DNA from: a bacterium
Lineage (GTDB): Bacteria > CAIWAD01
Assembly (NCBI GenBank): GCA_030429345.1
Contig: JAUIFJ010000008.1
Coordinates: 62,001-126,000, forward strand
DNA length: 64,000 nucleotides
Direction: 5' to 3'
Shown here: positions 34,464 to 42,779 of the stretch, piece after piece
How the letters are laid out: every line of letters begins with the position of its first letter
How positions within the stretch are numbered: the stretch's first letter is position 1
Notes under the pieces: model-generated
The model's input: only the letters and a program-made list of their open reading frames with translations
Databases searched by the model: none
Told to the model about the DNA's origin: nothing
Made by a program: the position numbers and the translations under genes

Positions 34464-37280
34464 ATGAACAGCACACAGCGCCTTGGCGCGAAGTGGAAGA
34501 CCGGCGGCCCGCTGCTGCTCGGACTGATCCTGGCCGGCTGCGGCGTCGAAGCGCCTTCGCCGGGCGAGGTCCTGCTGCTGGCACCGGGCGTCGGCGAGGT
34601 CCTGCCCTCGGAGTCGGTCACCCTGAGCTGGCAGCCGGAAGGCGCCGCGATGCCCCTGCTCTACCAGGTCCGCTGGAGCAATGGGGAGACGGGCGCCGTC
34701 CTCGGCGAGGAGACCCTGGAGGACACGACGCTGCTGCTGGCGAAGCTGCCGCAGGATGTAGACATCGAGTGGAGCGTGCGCGCCCTGCTGCGCGGCCAGG
34801 ATGACGTCCGGGGCGAGCTGCGCCAGGGCCTCTTCCGCTGCGAGGTGCCCGAGGCCCCGCGACCCGGCGCGCTGCTGGCTCCGCCGGAAGGCCTCTTGCC
34901 CGAACGCATGCCCGCCTTCCGCTGGGAAGAGGCGCGGGATCCGGACCCCGGCGCGCGCCTGAGCTACCGCCTGCTGCTCGGCCGCAGCGAGGACCTGGCC
35001 GATGCCCGCACGCTCCCCGCGGGGCCGACAGGCCTGGAGATGCCCGCCGGCCTGGACGACGGCACCTGGTACTGGGCCCTGGAAGTCAACGACGAAACCG
35101 GCCTCGCCGCTCGCAGCCCGCAGCGCTCCTTCACCGTGACCGCGCCGGAAGCGCAACTGCGTGTCACACCGGATCCCCCGGCGTCGAGCGCGCCTTCCCC
35201 GCCCCCGCCCTCCCCGCTGGCCGGGGCGGAAGTCCCCGAAGCGAGCGAAAGCCCGGAGCGGCAGGCCGAGCCGGTGCGGGCCGCATCCGAAGCGACGGGA
35301 GAGGCTGTCGAAGCGCCGCAGCTCGTCAGTCCGATGGGCGGCGCGGCGATCACGAAGGACGAGGTCTGGCTCTTCTGGAATCCCGCTCCCGCCGACAGTC
35401 TCGTCTACGAAGTCGAGCTGGCGAACTCCCCGACCTTCGAGGACGCCCGCGTGATCCGCACCGAAGAGCTGGCGCACCGTCTCACGAAAGGCGATGCCCC
35501 GGCCGACGCGGTCTGGTGGCGCGTGCGCAGCGTGACGCGGGAAGGGGCCGCCGGCGAGCCCGGTCCCGGCCGCAGCCTGAGCTTCACCGCGCCCGCTCCT
35601 CCACTCGTGATCCAGCCCCGGGCCGGGGCGACCGGGCCGCTCGCGGTCGGGTCGCCTTCCCGCGGCACCTTCTTCGGGCTGAAGACGCGCTGGACCGGCG
35701 AGGCGGGCATGCTCTCGGAAGCCTACCGCGTCGACGGCCGGGATGCCGCCAAGCCCGGCGGGTATACGCGCTGGTTCCTCAGGCCGACCCTTGTCGTCAA
35801 CGATCGCCTGCGGATCTCCACCGACCTGATGTATACCACGGAAGAGAGACGCGGGCGCCTGGACCGCAACCGCTACCGGGTCGATTTCGACTGGATCACG
35901 GGCGGCGCCCAGCTCGGCGACTTCCACCGCGACTGGGGCGCGAACATCCTCAGCGGCCTGGCCATGCGCGGGCTCAACGTGGATCACCGGATCACGGAGC
36001 GGATCGAGGCGGGCCTGCTCTACGGCATGCGCCAGGGCAGCGAGCGCGTGCGCACGACGACCCAGGCCGAGTACGACCGCCAGTTCCTCGGCGCGAGGCT
36101 GGCCCTGGGCGGCGTCGAGGCGAGCCAGCTGGAGCTGATGGGGCTGCACGCAAAGGATCTGCTCGGCACCCTGAGCGCCATCGACATCGAGCTGGATTCC
36201 ACGGAGACGGACACGCTGCTCTTCCCCTTCGACAGCCTGGCCTTTCCGGACGACGAGGAACGCGTCGCCACGGCTCGGGAAAACCTGGTCGCCCTGGGGC
36301 GCGCCCGCCTGCAGCTCTTCGAGAAGGCGCTCAAGTTGCATATGGAACTGGGCCAGAGCTGGATCACGGACGACCGCCTTTCCCCCGAAAGCGGGGAGAG
36401 CACTCCGGCGGATTTCCTGATGAGCCATCGCCTGAGTTCGCGGGAGGCGCAGGCGGCGGAAGTCGGCGCCAGCTGGCAGGCCACGTCCTCCCTGCGCCTG
36501 GAAGGCGGCTTCCGGCGGGTCGATCCGGGCTACGAGAGCCTGGGCCAGGTCAGCAGCCAGGGCGATCGCCAGGAAAGCCGCGCCGGATTCGACGCCCACC
36601 TGGGCGCATTCCGGCTGCGGAGCAGCCTGAGCCTGCAGGAGGACAACCTGGAGGGCGACAAGGAGCTGACGACCGAGCGCCTGACCAGCCGCAGCCAGAT
36701 GCGGCACACTCCGGGCGGGAACTGGAACTCGAGCTACAGTCTTTCGCTGGTCCAGCTGGGCAACGACGGCAGCGGGGCCGAGTCCATCGACAGCCGCCTG
36801 CTCAGCCTGGGCACTCGGCAGAACTGGCTCCTGTCGGAAAGCGGCCTGTGGCGCAGCTTCGGCCTGGACTACACCTTCCAGCAGTCCTCGGAAGGCACCG
36901 AGGCCCGCAAGGGGAACGAGGGCGACTCGCACAATGCAGGCCTCAGCCTGGGCATGGAACCGGCCTCCAACCTGGTGATGGGCCCGACGCTGAACTACAT
37001 CACCACCGACCTGGGAGGCCAGAGCCGCGAAAGTTGGATCCCCGGCTTCGGCCTGCGCCACAGCCTGTGGGAGCGGCGCCTGGTCAGCCGTTTCAACAGC
37101 AGCTGGGCCTTCACGGAAGGCAACGACCGGCTCAAATTGCGCCTCTCGAGCCGCTACAAGCTCAGCACGAAGGACAATCTGCAGCTGCAGCTGAAGACCG
37201 GGCAGTTCCGCGATGGCGACGATGCGCAGCGCGACTACACGGATTTCACGATTCAGTTCGGCTGGACTCGACGCTTCTGA
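34464..37280 (+). CDS. lipoprotein with FnIII-like domains and a C-terminal outer-membrane beta-barrel-like region
   Basis: A 938-aa product with a lipobox LAGC (Cys26) after a hydrophobic segment. The start at 34464 is supported by GGAGAG upstream; an in-frame ATG 42 codons earlier lies inside the previous gene and gives non-protein-like sequence. Three FnIII-like domains (about 30-360, interrupted by a Pro/Ala/Glu-rich linker around 235-275) are followed by about 580 residues of alternating amphipathic strands (RISTDLMYTTEERRGRLDRN, KLSTKDNLQLQLKTGQF) ending DFTIQFGWTRRF with a terminal Phe. That suggests an outer-membrane barrel carried by a lipoprotein. It may anchor or export the other products of the operon; this is inference. 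Confidence 0.7.
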   Translation: MNSTQRLGAKWKTGGPLLLGLILAGCGVEAPSPGEVLLLAPGVGEVLPSESVTLSWQPEGAAMPLLYQVRWSNGETGAVLGEETLEDTTLLLAKLPQDVDIEWSVRALLRGQDDVRGELRQGLFRCEVPEAPRPGALLAPPEGLLPERMPAFRWEEARDPDPGARLSYRLLLGRSEDLADARTLPAGPTGLEMPAGLDDGTWYWALEVNDETGLAARSPQRSFTVTAPEAQLRVTPDPPASSAPSPPPPSPLAGAEVPEASESPERQAEPVRAASEATGEAVEAPQLVSPMGGAAITKDEVWLFWNPAPADSLVYEVELANSPTFEDARVIRTEELAHRLTKGDAPADAVWWRVRSVTREGAAGEPGPGRSLSFTAPAPPLVIQPRAGATGPLAVGSPSRGTFFGLKTRWTGEAGMLSEAYRVDGRDAAKPGGYTRWFLRPTLVVNDRLRISTDLMYTTEERRGRLDRNRYRVDFDWITGGAQLGDFHRDWGANILSGLAMRGLNVDHRITERIEAGLLYGMRQGSERVRTTTQAEYDRQFLGARLALGGVEASQLELMGLHAKDLLGTLSAIDIELDSTETDTLLFPFDSLAFPDDEERVATARENLVALGRARLQLFEKALKLHMELGQSWITDDRLSPESGESTPADFLMSHRLSSREAQAAEVGASWQATSSLRLEGGFRRVDPGYESLGQVSSQGDRQESRAGFDAHLGAFRLRSSLSLQEDNLEGDKELTTERLTSRSQMRHTPGGNWNSSYSLSLVQLGNDGSGAESIDSRLLSLGTRQNWLLSESGLWRSFGLDYTFQQSSEGTEARKGNEGDSHNAGLSLGMEPASNLVMGPTLNYITTDLGGQSRESWIPGFGLRHSLWERRLVSRFNSSWAFTEGNDRLKLRLSSRYKLSTKDNLQLQLKTGQFRDGDDAQRDYTDFTIQFGWTRRF

Positions 37281-37319
37281 GCGGGGGGCTGAATCCTGCG
37301 CAGGCAGGCCGACAAAGCT

Positions 37320-37355
37320 ATGATCATTGACAAGGATCATGTTCATTGTTAGTCG
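37320..37355 (+). promoter_or_regulatory. candidate promoter with inverted repeat upstream of the DtxR-family gene
   Basis: TTGACA at 37327-37332 lies inside the spacer of an inverted repeat ATGATC (37320-37325) / GATCAT (37335-37340). No good -10 box follows; TAGTCG is 17 bases downstream. DtxR/MntR repressors bind such inverted repeats at their own or target promoters, so this could be an operator about 150 bases upstream of the regulator's ATG. Assignment is tentative. Confidence 0.3.
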
Positions 37356-37490
37356 ACTTGTTAGATTCGGCTGGGAGTCTGTCGCCGAGGAAGAGAGTTC
37401 GGCGCGCCCGCCTTCGATGCATGGATCTCACAGACCCCCCATCCTTCATTTCCCTGGAGGATGCACGCAGGATAACCTCGGGGAAGCCCA

Positions 37491-37952
37491 ATGACTCAAC
37501 ACAACCAGCACAAGCAGAACGGGGACGACGCGCTGACCGCCAGCCAGGAGATGTATCTCAAGACCATCTTCCTGATCTGCGAAGAGCACAAGGTGGCCCG
37601 TGTCAAGGACATTGCGGCCAGTCTGGATGTGAGCATGTCCAGCGTCAACGGAGGCATCAAGGGACTGGTCGCCCGCGGACTCTGCGAGCACAATCGCTAC
37701 GGCTACGTGGACCTGAGCGAGGAAGGCCGCCGGATCGCCGAGGACGTGGTCGAGCGACACCGGGTGTTGACCATCTTCCTGAGGGATGTCCTGGGCGTGT
37801 CCGAGCAGGTGGCCCTGGACGACGCCTGCGAAATGGAACACGTGGTTTCGCACGAAACCGTGCAGCGCGTCATCCGCTTCACGCGCTTCCTGACGCAGCA
37901 CAGCGGGGATGGCCGGCGCATTCTCGAAGCCTATCAGACCTCCGCTTCCTGA
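37491..37952 (+). CDS. DtxR/MntR-family metal-dependent transcriptional regulator
   Basis: A 153-aa protein. The N-terminal winged helix reads SQEMYLKTIFLICEEHKVARVKDIAASLDVSMSSVNGGIKGL (about 17-58), the conserved DtxR/MntR DNA-binding unit. The dimerisation/metal domain contains ERHRVLTIFLRDVLGV and CEMEHVVSHETVQRV, with the Cys, Glu and His residues that bind Fe(II) or Mn(II) in this family. There is no C-terminal SH3-like domain, so it is the short, MntR-like type. Its targets are not evident; it stands alone between two operons. Which metal it senses cannot be decided from sequence alone. Confidence 0.88.
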   Translation: MTQHNQHKQNGDDALTASQEMYLKTIFLICEEHKVARVKDIAASLDVSMSSVNGGIKGLVARGLCEHNRYGYVDLSEEGRRIAEDVVERHRVLTIFLRDVLGVSEQVALDDACEMEHVVSHETVQRVIRFTRFLTQHSGDGRRILEAYQTSAS

Positions 37953-38038
37953 GCAGCCATCGGACCTGTAGCCGAAAGAAAAGCAAACACGTCCCTCGCA
38001 GGGCTCACATGCTCCGCTTCCCATCTTGTGTTTTGATG

Positions 38039-38056
38039 GATCGGTACGCGCCGATC
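38039..38056 (+). terminator. weak hairpin after the DtxR-family gene
   Basis: GATCGG (38039-38044) pairs with CCGATC (38051-38056), followed by GCCTTTCCTCCC. The stem is only 6 bp and the pyrimidine tract is mixed, so it may be a terminator of the regulator gene or an operator before olsB. Confidence 0.3.
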
Positions 38057-38089
38057 GCCTTTCCTCCCTTCGGCTAAGGTCTGCCCCTG

Positions 38090-38878
38090 ATGAGTGCTAC
38101 GAGTTCATCCCTACTGGACCTGGAGATGAGAGCCGGCCGTTACCGTCTGACTCTTGCCCGCACGCCCCGCGACCTGGAAGCGGCCCAGCGCCTGCGCTTC
38201 AAGGTCTTCAACCTGGAACTCAAAGAAGGACTGGCAGCAGCCTGGCGCAACGGCCTGGACCAGGACGAGTACGACTCCCAGTGCCATCACCTGCTGATCA
38301 CCGACGAACGCGAGGAAGAGGTGGTCGGAACCTACCGGTTGCAGACCCGGGCGATGGCCGACAAGGGAGCCGGCTTCTATTCGGACCAGGAATTCGACTT
38401 GAGCGCCTTGCCCGCGGATCTGCTGGACCAGGCCGTCGAAGTCGGCAGGGCCTGCATCCACCGCGATCACCGCAGCACGCGTGTGCTGTTTTTTCTATGG
38501 AAAGGCCTGGCCTGCTATCTGCAACACACCGGACTGCGTCACCTTTTCGGCTGCTGCAGCCTGAGCTCGCAGGATCCCGAGGAAGGCTGGCGCGCCTGGC
38601 GCTGGATGCGGACCCGGGGACTGCTGGATTCACGCCAGGCACCGGCGCGACCGGCCTATCTCTCGGCTCCGGCCAAGGATCCTTCGGCACCGGTCGTGCC
38701 CTATGAGCTGCCTCCCCTCTTCCGCATGTACGCCAGCCACGGCGCCACGGTGCTCAGCGAGCCTGCGATCGACCGCTCTTTCGGCACCATCGACTTCCTT
38801 GTGCAGCTGGATACCGGGACCCTGAAGGGACGGGACCGGCAGACCTATTTCGGCAGCGGACAGGAGGAAGCGAGCTGA
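38090..38878 (+). CDS. olsB: OlsB-like ornithine/amino acid N-acyltransferase (GNAT/hemolysin family)
   Basis: A 262-aa protein of the acyl-ACP-dependent N-acyltransferase family (OlsB, autoinducer-synthase fold). Conserved segments: YRLTLARTPRDLEAAQRLRF then KVFNLEL near the N-terminus, DEYDSQCHHLLI with EVVGTYRL (about 60-85), AVEVGRACIHRDHR (about 120-135) and the core GCCSLSSQDPEE. OlsB transfers a 3-hydroxyacyl group to ornithine, the first step of ornithine-lipid synthesis; ornithine rather than another amino acid is inferred from the adjoining olsA-like gene. Its TGA stop overlaps the start of that gene. The ribosome site is weak (AAGG, about 10 bases). Confidence 0.8.
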   Translation: MSATSSSLLDLEMRAGRYRLTLARTPRDLEAAQRLRFKVFNLELKEGLAAAWRNGLDQDEYDSQCHHLLITDEREEEVVGTYRLQTRAMADKGAGFYSDQEFDLSALPADLLDQAVEVGRACIHRDHRSTRVLFFLWKGLACYLQHTGLRHLFGCCSLSSQDPEEGWRAWRWMRTRGLLDSRQAPARPAYLSAPAKDPSAPVVPYELPPLFRMYASHGATVLSEPAIDRSFGTIDFLVQLDTGTLKGRDRQTYFGSGQEEAS

Positions 38879-39660
38879 AAGGTATCACGCGGACCCCCCT
38901 GCGGCTCGGGCGACTGCTGTGGCTTGGCGCCCGCTTTCGCCGCGCCCTTCGGCGAGCGAGGCGGGCGCAAGACCCGGAACGGTCGCAGCGCCTGATCCAG
39001 GACTGGTGCCGCAGCTTCTGCCGCATCCTGGGCATGGAGGTCTCCTGCAGCGGCAAAGCGCCGGCTCCGCCCTTCCTGCTGGTGGGAAACCACCTGAGCT
39101 ATTTGGACATTGTCGGACTGCTGAGCGTCCTGCCGGCGGTCTTCGTCGCCAAGAGCGAGGTCCGAGGCTGGCCCCTGCTGGGCGGGATCGCCGCCGACTT
39201 CGGAACGATCTTCATCAAGCGCGATTCCCTGCGCGACGCGGACCGCGTGAGACGCGAACTGGATCAACGGCTCGCGTCCGGCGAAGGACTGGTCGTCTTT
39301 CCCGAAGGGACGAGCAGCCCCGGCGAGGAGGTTCTGCCCTTCCGCGCGGCGCTGCTCGAGGCCGCGCGCGCGCAACAGCGCCCCGTCCACTGGATGGCGC
39401 TTCTGTACGACAATCCCGCCAGCCGCAGGACGCCCGCGGAAGCTCTCTGCTGGTGGGGCGGCATGGGATTCGCCAGCCACCTGCTTGGCGTGCTGCGCGA
39501 GCCGCCCTTCCGGCTGCGCATCCACTTCGGCGGGAGCTGCGCCCCGGACGCGGACCGCGGCAGGCTGGCGAAGGAACTGCATGCCGGTGTCTCACAAGGA
39601 CTGGCGCAACTGAAGGACGAGACGCATGAACAGCATCGAGCGCCTGGCCGCCGAAAATAG
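38875..39660 (+). CDS. olsA: OlsA/PlsC-like lyso-lipid O-acyltransferase with CTG start
   Basis: A 261-aa 1-acyl-glycerol-phosphate/lyso-ornithine-lipid acyltransferase. The HX4D motif NHLSYLD and the FPEGTSS motif are intact, with KSEVRGWPLLGGI between them. The first ATG in frame (39034) would remove the N-terminal helix LRLGRLLWLGARFRRALRR and leave only about 20 residues before HX4D. The frame upstream is open, protein-like and contains no ATG, GTG or TTG back to a stop at 38704. A CTG at 38875 has AGGAGGA six bases upstream and overlaps the olsB stop as CTGA, so it is the likely start. It would add the second acyl chain of ornithine lipid. Confidence 0.8.
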   Translation: MKGITRTPLRLGRLLWLGARFRRALRRARRAQDPERSQRLIQDWCRSFCRILGMEVSCSGKAPAPPFLLVGNHLSYLDIVGLLSVLPAVFVAKSEVRGWPLLGGIAADFGTIFIKRDSLRDADRVRRELDQRLASGEGLVVFPEGTSSPGEEVLPFRAALLEAARAQQRPVHWMALLYDNPASRRTPAEALCWWGGMGFASHLLGVLREPPFRLRIHFGGSCAPDADRGRLAKELHAGVSQGLAQLKDETHEQHRAPGRRK

Positions 39661-40147
39661 CCGCCTGCTGCTGCAGGGCCGAAGGCTGGTGGAAGGACTG
39701 GAGGAGCCGGCCTACCGCGGGGAAACGGGCAGCCTGCGCCCCGCTCGCCACTTGAGGCATGTTCTCGACCACTACCGCAGCCTGCTCTCGGGAAGCGACG
39801 TGATCGACTACGACGCGCGCCAGCGTGATACGAACGAGGAAGAGCGGCGGGCAGCGGCCCTGCGCGGAATCGACGAGATTCTGGAGGGCCTGGGGAAGCT
39901 GAGGGAGGACCGTCCCCTGCGCGTTCGCAACAACGACGATCCCGCCGCGCCCTCGCCCCTGCTCGCAGCCTCAAGCCTGCTGAGGGAACTGCAGTTCGTG
40001 CTCTCCCATACCGTGCATCACTTCGCCCTGCTCGCGCGGCCCCTGCGCGAGCAGGGCCTGGATCTGCCCGCGGGTTTCGGTGTCGCACCATCGACCCTGT
40101 ACTACGAAGCCGAACTGCCGACGCCCGACGACGGGACCCGCGGATGA
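39626..40147 (+). CDS. DinB-like four-helix protein
   Basis: A 173-aa, mostly helical protein that overlaps olsA by 35 bases. It has HLRHVLDHYRSLL near residue 40-52 and ELQFVLSHTVHHFALLARPL (about 118-137). The spaced histidines on amphipathic helices resemble the metal-binding triad of the DinB/YfiT superfamily, which includes thiol-dependent S-transferases. Membership is a pattern judgement and the reaction is unknown. The overlap with both neighbours (4 bases with the next gene, ATGA) ties it to the lipid cluster. Confidence 0.5.
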   Translation: MNSIERLAAENSRLLLQGRRLVEGLEEPAYRGETGSLRPARHLRHVLDHYRSLLSGSDVIDYDARQRDTNEEERRAAALRGIDEILEGLGKLREDRPLRVRNNDDPAAPSPLLAASSLLRELQFVLSHTVHHFALLARPLREQGLDLPAGFGVAPSTLYYEAELPTPDDGTRG

Positions 40148-42678
40148 AGCGCCTGGGCCTGCGCCTGCTCTTCCTGGTCCTGCTGCTGCTGGCCGCTTCC
40201 AACGCCTGGCGCCTGCTGGGACCTGCGCCCCCCCTGCCCGCCGACCGCCTGCAGATCACCGTTTCCGGCGCGGAGACCGGCGCGCAGTTCTTCGCCTGGC
40301 GCGAGAAGGGTCCGACAAGCCGGCTGCAGCCGCCCGTCGTCCTGCTGAACGGGTCCCCGCCCATCGACAGGCTGCTGGAGCCGCTGGCGCGCGTGATTGG
40401 CCAGCGCGGCCGGCAGGTGCTGCTGCCCGACCTGCCGGGCTTCGGCCACAGCACGACGCCTTCCGGAGGCTATGCCTTCGGCACACAAGCCGAGCTGCTC
40501 GGCGCCTGGATGGACAGCCTCTCCCTGCCTCCGGTGCACCTGGTTGCCTACAGCCAGAGCGGCGGCGCGGCCCTGCACCTCGCCGATGCCCGCCCGGAAC
40601 TCCTCGCCTCGCTGACCCTGCTGAGCAGCATCGGCGTGATCGAGCACGAACTGCTGGGGGACTACACGCTGAATCACAGCCTGCACGGGCTGCAGCTGAT
40701 CGGCATCCGCCTCTTCGGCTGGCTCCTGCCGCACTTCGGCCTGCTGGACGACTTCCCCTTCAACCTGGCCTATGCGCGCAGCTTCCACCAGGGCGACCAG
40801 CGGCCCCTGCGCGGCATGCTCGAACGCTGGGACGGACCGGCCCTTGTGATTCACGGCGCACGGGACCGCCTGGTGCCGGTCAGCGCCGCGCTGGAACACG
40901 CGCGCCTGCTGCCGCAGGCGGATCTGGTGACCTGGTCCGGCGGGCACAGCATCGCCTATACCCTGGCTCCCGAAGTCGCCGAGACCCTGGAAGGCTTCAT
41001 GGAAGCCGTGGATCACGGTCAGGGCGTGACACGCACCAGCGCGGACACGGAACGCCGCCTGCGCTCCGGCGAACCGGCGCGCCCCATGCCGCGCAGCCAC
41101 GGCATCGCGCTCTGGCTGACCCTGATCGGCATCGCCCTGGCGACCCTGCTCTCGGAGGACCTGAGCTGCATCGCCGCCGGGCTGCTGGCGGCCCGCGGCT
41201 GGATCGGCTACCCGGAAGCGGTGGCGGCCGCCTTCGCCGGCATCGTGATCGGCGACCTGCTGCTCTTCCTGCTGGGCAGGCTGATGGGCTACCGCGTGAC
41301 ACAACACAGGCTGACCCGGCGCCTGGCTCCAGCCGCCGCCCTGGAACGCGCCCGCCGCTGGTTCGACCGGCGCGGCGCGGCAGCGGTCCTTGTCTCGCGC
41401 TTCATTCCCGGAACCCGGCTGCCGACCTATGTCGCCGCGGGCATCAGCGGGGCTTCGGCGCCGCTCTTCCTCTTCTGGTTCCTGCTGGCGGCTGCCCTGT
41501 GGACGCCCCTGCTGGTGGGCGCCGCGATGCTGGCCGGGGAGCAGCTGCTGGCCGCCTACGAGACCTGGTCCTGGGCCGCCCTGCCTTCGCTGTTGCTGCT
41601 GCTGGCGCTCCTGCATCTGCTTTTCCGCACCCTGCCGCAGCTTGTCACACAGAAGGGCCGCCGCCTGCTGGCAGTCCGCCTGCTGCGGCTGAAGCGCTGG
41701 GAGCACTGGCCCGCCTGGCTCTTCTACGCGCCGGTCGTGCTTCACGTGATCGGCCTGGGGCTCAGGCACCGCAGTCCGACCCTCTTCTGCGCGGCGAATC
41801 CCGGCATTCCGCTGGGCGGCTTCCGGGGGGAATCCAAGGCCGGAATCCTGCAGCCCCTGCTGGCAAGCGGGGACTGCGCCCCGTTCCGCGTCCTGTCACA
41901 CAGCAGGCGCGAGGACTGGCAGCGGATCGCCCGGCAGGCCGTCGAAGAGTTCGGATTCCCCCTGGTGCTCAAGCCGGACAAGGGCGAACGCGGCCGGGGA
42001 GTGCGGATCTGCCGCAACGAGGCCGCCCTGCGGGAAGCGCTGGACCAGGCGGAAAGCTCCCGGGACTGGCTGCTGCAGGCCTTCGCGAAGGGAGAGGAGT
42101 ACGGCGTGTTCTACGCCCGACACCCGGACGAGAAGCAGGGGCGCGTGCTCTCGATCACGCGCAAGGAGAAGACCCGTGTCAGGGGAGATGGCCGTCGCAC
42201 ACTGGAAGAACTCATCCTGTCCGATCCCGCCACGCGCGCCATGGCGGATCATTTCCTGAGCGCACACTCCGAGTCCCTCGACCGCGTCCTGTCGCTCAAC
42301 GAGACCTTCATCGTGGCCGAGCTGGGCACGCACGCCCTGGGCGCCACCTTCCGCGACGCGCGCACAATGAACACGCCGGAGCTGGAAGCCGCCATCGAAG
42401 GCATCAGCCGCCGGCTGCCGGGATTCTTCTTCGGCCGCTACGACCTGGTGGTCCCCGACACGCAGGCCCTGCAGGAAGGCCGGGAGCTGCAGGTGCTCGA
42501 GCTCAACGGCGTCACCGGGGAGATGGCGCACATCTACGACCCCGGCAACAGCGTCCGGCAGGCCTGGAAGACCCTTCGGCAGCAGTGGCGGCTGGCCTTC
42601 GAAATCGGCCGGGCCAACCGGGCACGCGGGGCGCAGGTGGCCACGCTGGGGGATGTGCTGCTGGCGGTGTTTCACTGA
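40144..42678 (+). CDS. tripartite fusion: alpha/beta-hydrolase, DedA (VTT) membrane domain, ATP-grasp ligase
   Basis: An 844-aa protein with an N-terminal membrane segment (LLFLVLLLLAA). Residues about 62-290 are an alpha/beta-hydrolase: oxyanion loop LLNGSPP, nucleophile S137 in AYSQSGG, D241 in HGARDRLVP and H268 in SGGHS. Residues about 320-500 are a DedA/VTT domain: SEDLSCIAAGLLA and SRFIPGTRLPTYVAAG, with hydrophobic helices. Residues about 545-844 are ATP-grasp: LVLKPDKGERGRGVRI (608-621 core), FGRYDLVV and VLELNGVTGEMAHIYDP (784-800, Mg-binding). It starts 4 bases inside the DinB-like gene, at the end of the olsB-olsA run. DedA proteins move lipids across the inner membrane. A role in modifying or flipping an aminolipid is inference. 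Confidence 0.88.
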   Translation: MKRLGLRLLFLVLLLLAASNAWRLLGPAPPLPADRLQITVSGAETGAQFFAWREKGPTSRLQPPVVLLNGSPPIDRLLEPLARVIGQRGRQVLLPDLPGFGHSTTPSGGYAFGTQAELLGAWMDSLSLPPVHLVAYSQSGGAALHLADARPELLASLTLLSSIGVIEHELLGDYTLNHSLHGLQLIGIRLFGWLLPHFGLLDDFPFNLAYARSFHQGDQRPLRGMLERWDGPALVIHGARDRLVPVSAALEHARLLPQADLVTWSGGHSIAYTLAPEVAETLEGFMEAVDHGQGVTRTSADTERRLRSGEPARPMPRSHGIALWLTLIGIALATLLSEDLSCIAAGLLAARGWIGYPEAVAAAFAGIVIGDLLLFLLGRLMGYRVTQHRLTRRLAPAAALERARRWFDRRGAAAVLVSRFIPGTRLPTYVAAGISGASAPLFLFWFLLAAALWTPLLVGAAMLAGEQLLAAYETWSWAALPSLLLLLALLHLLFRTLPQLVTQKGRRLLAVRLLRLKRWEHWPAWLFYAPVVLHVIGLGLRHRSPTLFCAANPGIPLGGFRGESKAGILQPLLASGDCAPFRVLSHSRREDWQRIARQAVEEFGFPLVLKPDKGERGRGVRICRNEAALREALDQAESSRDWLLQAFAKGEEYGVFYARHPDEKQGRVLSITRKEKTRVRGDGRRTLEELILSDPATRAMADHFLSAHSESLDRVLSLNETFIVAELGTHALGATFRDARTMNTPELEAAIEGISRRLPGFFFGRYDLVVPDTQALQEGRELQVLELNGVTGEMAHIYDPGNSVRQAWKTLRQQWRLAFEIGRANRARGAQVATLGDVLLAVFH

Positions 42679-42779
42679 AGGAATTCCTGCAGGGTCTGAA
42701 TCCTTTCTTCCTTTCCCCGGTCAAACCCTCATTCCAGTGCCACCGGCACGCACACGGTTCCCCGAAAAGGAAGAGTCCC

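Noticed and set aside
34098-37346. 1082-codon minus-strand open frame opposite the 938-aa lipoprotein gene
   Set aside because: Low-complexity Ala/Gln/Arg composition and no motifs; a shadow frame.
40080-42779. N-terminal extension of the beta-propeller protein back through the fusion gene
   Set aside because: Shadow frame of the hydrolase-DedA-ATP-grasp gene; the signal peptide begins at 42780.
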